Origin: Selaginella tamariscina | Taxonomy: Eukaryota > Streptophyta > Lycopodiopsida > Selaginellales > Selaginellaceae | Direction of reading: 5' to 3' | Length of the DNA: 64,000 nucleotides | Assembly (NCBI GenBank): GCA_003024785.1 | Contig: PUQB01000070.1 | Location: 649,699 to 713,698 of the forward strand | Shown here: positions 51,051 to 64,000 of the stretch, piece after piece | Layout of the letters: the number at the start of each line of letters is the position of its first letter | How positions within the stretch are numbered: the stretch's first letter is position 1 | Notes under the pieces: generated by a model | The model's database searches: none | The model's input: the letters and a program-made list of their open reading frames with translations, nothing else | Told to the model about the DNA's origin: nothing | Translations under genes and position numbers: made by a program

Positions 51051-52134
51051 ATGTGGTTATGTCTCATACTCTTATCATGTATCAGAAGCTCCACAGGTAT
51101 GTTCTTCTCGTAAACACACATACATATCTAAACACGCGTGTATTCTCAGGGAGTCAAATAGGAATCAACTATGGACGAGTAGCCAACAATTTGCCATCCC
51201 CATCGACAGTGGTTTCCCTCCTACAGTCCCTCAAGATCGACCGGGTGAAGATTTTTGATGCGGACTCAGAGGTACTGTCAGCGCTATCGAACAAAAGCAT
51301 CAAGATCGAGATAATGGTGCGGAACCAGGACATTGCAAGCATAGCATCCAACCAGAGCACAGCAAATAGTTGGGTACAACAGAACGTTGTTCCGTTCTAC
51401 CCGAGGACACATATAACCACAGTCCTGGTCGGAAACGAAATACTCTCCGACTACAGCATACAGGGGACATGGGCGGCCCTCGTCCCTGCAATGGAGAACA
51501 TATACATCGCTCTACAGACGAGGAACCTCTCGGGGAAGATCCACGTCAGCACGCCATTGGCGAGCGACGTGCTGTCCACGTCATATCCTCCATCTTCTGG
51601 TCAATTCCGGTCAGATATCATCTCCAGTGTCATCCTGCCTCTGCTTGCATTTCTTTCCTCCACTGGGTCTTCGTACCATGCGAATGTGTATCCCTACTTT
51701 GCATACGCTGGCAATCCTAGTCAGATATCCCTGGACTATGCGCTCTTCGGAAGCTCCTCGGTTGTTGTGCAGGACGGAAGCTTGGGATACCAGAATCTTC
51801 TTGATTCCATGCTAGATGCTGTATTCGCTGCAATGGAGAGGCTGGGATACGGGAATGTCCTCTAGTGATTAGTGAGACCGGATGGCCTTCTGCAGGGGAC
51901 TCGGACCAGGTCGGGGCGAGCGTCTCGAATGCGCAGCTATACAACTCGAGGCTAGTAAAGAAGATGCAGAGCAAGCAAGGGACTCCGAAGAGGCCCAATG
52001 TGGGCATTTTGACATATATATTTGCCCTGTTTAATGAGAACCAGAAGAGTGGGGCGGGAACTGAGAAGAACTTCGGAATCCTGTATCCCAGTGGGAGCCG
52101 TGTTTATGACTTGGATCTGACTGGACAAAGCTAA
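51051..52134 (+). CDS. Glucan endo-1,3-beta-glucosidase, GH17
   Basis: This secreted beta-1,3-glucanase cleaves callose or fungal glucan in the wall. Exons are 51051-51096 (signal peptide 'MWLCLILLSCIRSSTG', cleaved near the intron, as usual in GH17) and 51150-52134. The mature start 'QIGINYGRVANNLPSP', the acid/base Glu in 'TTVLVGNEIL', 'YHANVYPYFAYAGNP', and the nucleophile Glu in 'VISETGWPSAGD' are all present. The end 'RPNVGILTYIFALFNENQ...NFGILYP' completes the barrel. The protein stops soon after, with no X8/CBM43 domain and no GPI tail, so it is a single-domain type of about 342 residues. One base is missing just before the nucleophile block (near 51857, probably one C of CCC), which shifts the frame. 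Conservation on both sides suggests a sequence error. Confidence 0.9.
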
Positions 52135-52289
52135 AACATGTAGCATTCAAATTTGGAATATGTCATGTCCGTTATAGATTCTCATCCTAATAATTCTCTT
52201 ATATACACATATGAAAAATGTATAGTAAAACTAAAAACTTTCACACATTCAGGATTAGGGTATAATTCAAAACTATATAGCCGTTGTGC

Positions 52290-52320
52290 TCTGTTTTAGG
52301 GCTCGTTTTAGGGTTTAGGG
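52290..52320 (+). promoter_or_regulatory. Telobox-like motif before the HEAT-repeat gene
   Basis: Two or three 'ttttaggg/tttaggg' units lie about 70-95 bp before the start codon, as in many plant housekeeping promoters. The same block occurs at 60523-60542 before the partial copy. Confidence 0.55.
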
Positions 52321-52387
52321 ATTAGCAGCATAGAAGACGCTCTCTCGGGTCACAAGTCGGCAAGTTGTGGAATTTACGGATTTTCCT

Positions 52388-58320
<5,933 letters not shown>

Positions 58321-58730
58321 CCAATTGTTGAATTGTGTTTCTTAGGTGCCGTTAGGATTCAAATGACTTGTGTATGTAAAAATGGCTTAACAGTGCCTTT
58401 GTGTGTGGATATTGTTTTAACATCAGTGCAAGTGTATTAAGATTTATATTATATGTATATATTATATTAGCAACAGAAAAAGCTATGTCATTGTAGCCTG
58501 CATGGAATATATAATTCTGACACATCATAAAATAATAGAATATCAATATGTTCATATCTTAAATATTAAATTTAAATATATAAATCAAATATATCAACTT
58601 GAATGAGCAGTATTACTTTGTATCTTTTATGGCCTAAGGATATACATTTAACATCAAGGCGCTGGAGCTGGAGAAGTAGAGTTTTAAGCCTGATTTTCAA
58701 ACTTTGCACAACTTAACCATCTACTCAAAC
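58321..58730. other. Intergenic, convergent 3' flanks
   Basis: The stretch holds the 3' flanks of the HEAT-repeat and eIF4A-like genes. It is AT-rich with no gene seen. Confidence 0.5.
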
Positions 58731-60444
58731 TTAATCACGCACTCCTCTGCAACGCCCAGCTCCTTACAAATGCTGATCATGAGAGCAATCTCATCCGGAG
58801 TTACGAGGTTAACGACCCTGCGTTCCGCCCTATTGCGATCTCGTCCACACCTCTGCAGGTACTGTCAGATGTGGCAGGCAGGCCAAAGTTGATTACGAAG
58901 TTGCATCCCTGCTTGTAGACGTTGGTGACCAACATCTGTCCGAATCTACAGTCCCTCTCCAAATCAGCCACCTGTTCCGCTTTCATGTCCGTGTGTGTGA
59001 CAACAGTTGGGCAAGTCATGCGTCCAGACACCAATTGAACTCCTCTACCGTTTTGCAGTAAACTGCCACCAGGGGAAAAAGCCGAGCCACCTTGTCCCAC
59101 ACCTTTCGTGTTTCCTCAAGCCTGTCGTCTCCATCCTTTACCATGACATAGTACTGGATGACACCCTCGAGTGTGAGATGGGACTGTGGCATTTGCAAGA
59201 AGGGCTCGTCACCGAGGAAACGTTGAACGAGCTTTTGAACTTCTTCCGTCGTCGTCCTTGCGTGAAGTCCTAACTGCACGCGTCCAGTTACTTGCTGAAG
59301 AATGTCTTCGATCTGCCACAGTAGCTTATAGCGGCCGAAAGCAAAAAAACAAAAAAACAAAAAGAGCACATACCTGCTGCAACGAGCCAGTCTCGATCAG
59401 CGTGTCTGTGTCGAGAAGAACCATCTGAGAGACAAGCTTAGACGCCCGGCCCTTGGTTTCAAGGGCCTCCTCTACAGCCTCAGGTGCGCCCACAGCAATA
59501 TGGCAGAGCAGAAGTGAAGCCGTGCCGCACTGTACCACGCTCACATGCCTCAAGTTCATGTGATCCAGAAAATACTCTAAGGTATCCACGATATTGGAAG
59601 CCTTGTCCTGGGGCACCAGAAGTAGGGACGCCTGTGGCCGACGTCCGGCCGCAGCCCGGAGTAGTCCGGGCATGAAAATTAAAATCCCCGACTCGTCTTG
59701 GTGGACAAGGTTGTTGCCTTGACCAAACCAGTCCAGCATTGTCTTGAAGCATTCGTCCCCGAAACCGGTGCCTGCAAGAAAATTTCCGTGTCAAAAACTG
59801 AAGAGAGGAACGGCTAAGAGGGGCGAACCTGGAGAAACCCCACAGGCAGCAGAAGGTGGCGAGACCTGCGGTGGGCAGTTTCTGGGAAAACGTACAGGGC
59901 TCTTCAAATTGAAGGTTCCATCCAAAAGTTTGTCCGCCTGAGGAAAGTCAAGACAAGGTTGACGCGAGAACAAGAAATTCAAAGCCCACCTGATCGCGGA
60001 GACACCTTCCCGCAGAGGCCAGAAGAAAGGCAGGGACATGCGAGCAGTGCAAAATAAAAGAGCAAGCGTAGTTTGCTTGCTCCGGGGTTGCAACAACGAC
60101 GTCCAGGGCGGGAAGCATCCATTGGTGCGTTTCAGCAGAGCCAACAAGCAGATTAGGCAGCTTGAGGCGCAGGTCGTCTAGGGTAAGCTGTATCTGTTCC
60201 TCGGTTGCAAGCACAATAGTCGGAGCAGCGGCACTTGCGCGGCTCCGCCTAACGCATTTCACCAAGTTATCACCTGATACATTCTAATCAGAAAACAACA
60301 CAGAAGAAGGTACAAGAACATACCCACTCCTTGGAATGCCTCTGCATCGCCCCAATCAGGATTGATAAGCAGCACCCTTGAGAAGCTGCTGCTGGCTGGT
60401 GCTGTTGGTACTTCATGAGCGTGGGTGTCCGCCGCCTCGCCCAT
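58731..60444 (-). CDS. eIF4A-like protein with lost DEAD-box motifs
   Basis: There are five exons (60324-60444, 59990-60273, 59829-59937, 59374-59771, 58731-59312), about 498 residues, with all splice phases in agreement. The sequence aligns along eIF4A: 'ASLLLVPQDKASNIVDTLE' for 'ALVLAPTRELAQQI', 'MVLLDTDTLIETG' for 'MFVLDEADEMLSRG', 'VQLGLHARTTTEEVQKL' for 'VQVGVFSATMPPEALEI', 'LTLEGVIQYYV' for 'LTLEGIKQFYV', and 'AVYCKTVEEFNW' for 'VIFCNTRRKVDW'. The catalytic motifs are gone: GTGKT reads 'DESGIL', DEAD reads DTDT, SAT reads ART, and RGID is 'QGCN'. An extra RecA1-like half precedes it (exons 1-3: 'TIVLATEEQIQLTLDDLR', 'DVVVATPEQANY'). Two single-base slips occur in the last exon (near 59030 and 58840). 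It is probably ATPase-dead; a regulatory or decaying role is open. Confidence 0.75.
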
Positions 60445-60492
60445 CTCTGTCTTGTCTGGAAACCTAAAGATGAATAAGGACAAACAATATGT

Positions 60493-61085
60493 CATTCAAA
60501 ATAAGAATATTCTATATGCTCCGTTTTAGGGTTTAGGGTTTAGCAACTGACGTATATGGATGAATCCGTTGGGTTTTCAGAGGAGCCGGACATGCAGCTT
60601 CTGTCGCTTGGAACTGTGTTGAATTGGCTCATCTTTGCAGAGGATAATTTGCAGTCGAGAAGCACAGGTATGCATATTCTCGTAGGTGTGTGCGCGCGCG
60701 CGCGCATAACTACCTATATATAGAGGTATACGTTACAATCTAATTAATTCTTCCAGATTAGACAGTCTTGCTCCACTTCTTATTGAGCTTCTGAGACACA
60801 AGCAGCTTACGGAATATGTCTTACAGATACAATCTGTCTGTATGCGATATATATACACATGCATATACTCCCATCTAGTGATATACATTAGTTTCGGTGT
60901 TGTAATGCTGTATATGTGTTATTTGAACCTTGCTAGTGCTTAACCTATGTTTAGTTTAAGGCATCCTTGTCCAGATTACAGAAAGTTTCTCAATGCTAAA
61001 CTCAACAAAGAAAAGTCATTGATGCTATTGGTGAATTGTGTAACACTTCAAACAATCTCTCTCAGTCTCTCTCTAAGGTATGGAT
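60493..61085 (+). pseudogene. Partial copy of the HEAT-repeat gene
   Basis: Two blocks copy the gene at 52388-58320. 60493-60710 matches its promoter end, exon 1 and the first intron bases ('MDESVGFSEEPDMQ' from ATG 60556). 60753-61085 matches the end of exon 9, its intron and exon 10 ('cagattagacagtcttg', 'tgttgtaatgctgtatatg', 'cttcaaacaatctctct'). Exons 2-8 and the large TA microsatellite are missing, and exon remnants are shortened. Because intron sequence is retained, this arose by DNA duplication plus deletion, not by retroposition. It cannot encode the full protein. Confidence 0.85.
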
Positions 61086-61873
61086 ATGATAGGTTATACG
61101 AAGGGTTACTTTTCACAATCCTTTTAATCAGAGTTAATTAAATTAATTATTTTAATGATTTTATATGCATTTAATGCATTTCATCTATATACATTATAAA
61201 TTTTCTTTAAATACTCTTCATTTTTAATATTTATTAATTAATTACTACTAATACAAAAGGGGCCGGTTTGTGAAAGTGTTCCCCCCATTCTATATTGTGT
61301 GAACTGCTCTATATTGGTTAAGAGATACGCCTTGTAGTTAGCTACGCTAAACTTTCACACAGCTCATGTTTCCCCCTATCATAAATAAGATTTTAAATTC
61401 AAAGTTTTAAAATTTACAATCATGAATTAGATTAAACTAATTTTGATAAAATTGTATATTTTTTCCAAGTCAATAATATGACTATGATGATGACGAAGGA
61501 TTTGATTATTTACTACATAGACATGTATATTATTTTAATATATATATAAATATACATATATTTTCTTAAAAGACACGTTACATTGTTATAAATTGACTAA
61601 ACGTTTGTGTGTTCACATCTTACAAGCCACGCGTATGTGTCCTAATACGACAACCGTATTCAAACGCTGTATGATCGACGCAAAATATAGTGTATGATGT
61701 CATATGAGTCTTAGAATAGAATTCATTGGATTAATCAGAAATTTAATAGGTTTGAACGAAGGAGCTATGTCTTCTTCTTAGAAACACATGGTGAAAGTCA
61801 GTCAAGTCGTGAAATTCTGTTATATAAATTCGGTCGTATAATGCCTCGCAGTGAAATCTTTAATTCAAATTAA
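61086..61873. other. AT-rich intergenic DNA with a weak inverted repeat
   Basis: 'gtttgtgaaagtgttccccc' (61266-61285) and 'aaactttcacacagc' (61349-61363) are partly complementary, and both sides carry a CCCCC block, so a small fold-back element is possible. No gene is seen. Confidence 0.4.
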
Positions 61874-62819
61874 ATGGATACTGCAGTCGAGCAGTGGTAC
61901 TTGGAAACGCGGTATGCATGGGATACTGCCAAGGAGGAGTTTCAGAAGGCTACCATTCACTTCTATAGTGATATAGATCCCTGTGCAGAAAGAATTGCAT
62001 GGGAACGAGAGTGGGTACTTCAATTCCTGACATTGACAGGTGTTGATCAGCTAACTAATGTTGATTATTTTCTTACGCTTCCGGCGGTGGCAAGCAGAAA
62101 GACCGACGGTTGCGATGCAGATCATAATCGAGTTGCAAAAGCTGCATCAAACAAGTGAATTTAATGAGCTCGTGAGGTTTCTTGAAGCAGTATGTTTCTA
62201 TGATCGACTTTCTTACTGATAAAACCTCAAAAAGACACAGATGGGGAAGAGGTTAACTTCAAGCGTGCTGCATTCTGAAGATTACTAAACTGTTAGTAAG
62301 GACGTTGATAATAGGAACATACTGCTTCGGAATATATGAGCTTCATTGAGTAAAGTACCCTTTCAGTCTCAGGTACGTTCGTGGTGTGCTTTTATTTCAT
62401 TGCGTAATACATAATTTTGTGTGGTTTTAAAGATTCTGTTCGGTATGGTGAAGACAAAGTACGTCTTATATTTATTTATATATAGCGGCGGTGGGTTAGG
62501 AAATACATGCGTACGTGTCCGTGCAGCACGCTCACACCTCAAGACAAGCTCAAGCAGCTCTGTATTACGCACAATATTTAAACACAAATGATATTTATTT
62601 ATATAATGAATTTTTCTTTCACAGAGTTTCATAGCATGAATCAAGGATTAGGCAAAGACAGGACTCATCACAAACGCACAGAATATGAATCGACATATTA
62701 AATTCTTCTTCTTCTTTCATTATTATGGAATTGCAGCGTTCTAGTCACGACGAAGGTGGCGACAGCGATGACAATGGTGTTGTTGGTACAACAGGCAGTG
62801 ATGATGCAACTCAGTGTTA
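61874..62819 (+). CDS. Hypothetical protein, two exons, tentative
   Basis: I do not recognise the product. From ATG 61874 the frame reads 'MDTAVEQWYLETRYAWDTAK' and 'CAERIAWEREWVLQFLTL', rich in Trp and acidic residues and predicted helical. A single-base slip near 62090 separates it from 'PTVAMQIIIELQKLHQ', 'FNELVRFLEAVCFYDRLS', ending at TGA 62219. Further weak coding signal runs to a donor near 62370. An acceptor near 62735 opens a last exon, 'RSSHDEGGDSDDNGV' to the stop at 62819, acidic like a nuclear-protein tail. Joining these into one gene is inference. Confidence 0.4.
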
Positions 62820-62951
62820 ATCCAAAAAACAAGCACTATCATTACTGACTAAAGCACGCAATAGTAATACTAATTTGAGAACATATCACTGAAATATTTA
62901 ATATTTAGAGGATAAGTCAACGTAACAATGGGATATTAAATCTAGAATACA

Positions 62952-62986
<35 letters not shown>

Positions 62987-64000
62987 CTTACATAATGACT
63001 ATGAGTCTGGAAATGAGAAAATAATATGAAAGAGAATTGAGTAACATAATCAGAAATTAAAATATTTTATTTATTTATTTATAAAAAATTTATATTTAAC
63101 TTATAACATATTAAGAATGAAATAAAAAGATTTATTAATTGTTAAATATTAAAAATGTCATAATGACAAATATTAAGAAATTACATAGACTTTAAAATAA
63201 TTATATTATATTGTAATATATATGTTTAATTGATTTCATTTTGAAGTTAAATATAATAAAATATAAACTAATCATAAAATTTCATGATTTAAAAAAACTA
63301 TTTTAATTTAATTTTAAGGAAAATTTCACATATATCATATATATTCCTTGAAATTTTAAATTTACGTAATTACCCATGATTCAATTTAAAACTTTATAGG
63401 ATTTAAAATTAAACTAAAAAATATTTTCTTAAAAATCAAGAATAATTCATAATTAATTGATATTTTATTACATTTAATTCTAAAATGCAATCAATTAAAC
63501 AAATATAATATAATTAATTTTTAAAAATATATTATTTCTTAACATTTATTATTATAACATTTTAAATATTTAACCATTAATAAATTTCACTTAATTTAAT
63601 TTTAAATATGTTATAAGTTAAATACATAATTTTATTAGTATTATTATTTAAAATTTAGAATACAAGATTTAAAGGTTTTTTTTAAAAGTATAAATATAAA
63701 TTTAAAACTTTCATAAAATATATTTATAAATTCAAATTTTCTAAAGGTATATATGTAAATATGATAAATTTAAGTTGATATATATGAAATTTTCCCTTTA
63801 ATTATAATAACTATTAATTATTCTTATTTGTAGCAATCTTAAATTGGTTACTAATTATATTTATATAATTTTAAGTCAATTATTAACTTCACTTCTGCTC
63901 ATTCTTATTAATATTTATTTATTTTCTATACTTTAAATTTTTATTAGAATATTTATGATACTTTCATTTAGATCTTCTTATATGTATCTACATCATAATA
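62820..64000. other. AT-rich intergenic DNA, no gene seen
   Basis: The region is very AT-rich (poly-A/T and TTAAAT-type words), with an AC microsatellite at 62951-62975 followed by a short TA run. No coding or RNA gene was recognised. Confidence 0.6.

Noticed and set aside
52367-52387. Upstream start of the HEAT-repeat gene at 52367
   Set aside because: The codon is GTG, and the partial copy at 60556 preserves only the ATG corresponding to 52388.
62181-62324. Inverted pair 'gaagcagtatgtt' / 'aacatactgcttc' as a MITE
   Set aside because: Arms are only 13 bp, about 115 nt apart, overlap weak coding signal, and no target duplication is visible.

Overview
The window looks like nuclear DNA of a land plant, most likely a lycophyte close to Selaginella. 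It is AT-rich. Its genes have many short introns (about 60-150 bp), often filled with GT, GA or TA microsatellites. It carries a photosystem I antenna gene (Lhca4 type), and two PPR genes built from repeated 31-residue motifs of the 'SWNAMITAYAQNGH' style that I associate with Selaginella. The species assignment is inference.

Layout. 1-1279: a decayed Ty3/Gypsy tail and its LTR. 1280-6030: AT-rich intergenic DNA with microsatellites and small duplications. 6031-23816: a nest of Ty3/Gypsy elements. An outer minus-strand element with short LTRs (6031-6220 and 23598-23816) is filled by a minus-strand chromovirus (A, 6833-21028) joined to the 3' part of a second, plus-strand chromovirus of the same family (B, 21029-22807). 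Inside one LTR of A sits a young, almost full-length non-chromovirus Gypsy (7562-16707) with near-identical LTRs, a perfect 5-bp target duplication and a long extra coding region after integrase. 23817-32389: AT-rich DNA with decayed tandem repeats, a GMP synthase pseudogene (minus, about 26975-27833), a 28-bp perfect hairpin and a long inverted repeat of about 1.25 kb.

32390-62819 is the gene-rich part: broken PPR gene (+), ERD7/senescence-domain gene (-), GH38 alpha-mannosidase of about 29 exons (-), PPR gene (+) head-to-head with the mannosidase, Lhca4 (+), two plastid-targeted proteins (-), a small EGF-like secreted protein (+), a GH17 beta-1,3-glucanase (+), a 25-exon HEAT/ARM-type protein (+), an eIF4A-like protein that has lost its helicase motifs (-), a partial intron-containing copy of the HEAT gene (+), and a small unknown gene (+). 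62820-64000 is AT-rich with no gene seen.

Three neighbouring genes (45352-48942) encode plastid proteins; the others share no obvious pathway, as expected for a eukaryotic locus. Many conserved exons carry isolated single-base losses, several in homopolymers, at roughly one per kb of coding sequence. I read most of these as errors in an unpolished assembly, which matters when deciding which genes are truly broken. I saw no rRNA, no convincing tRNA gene and no CRISPR array.
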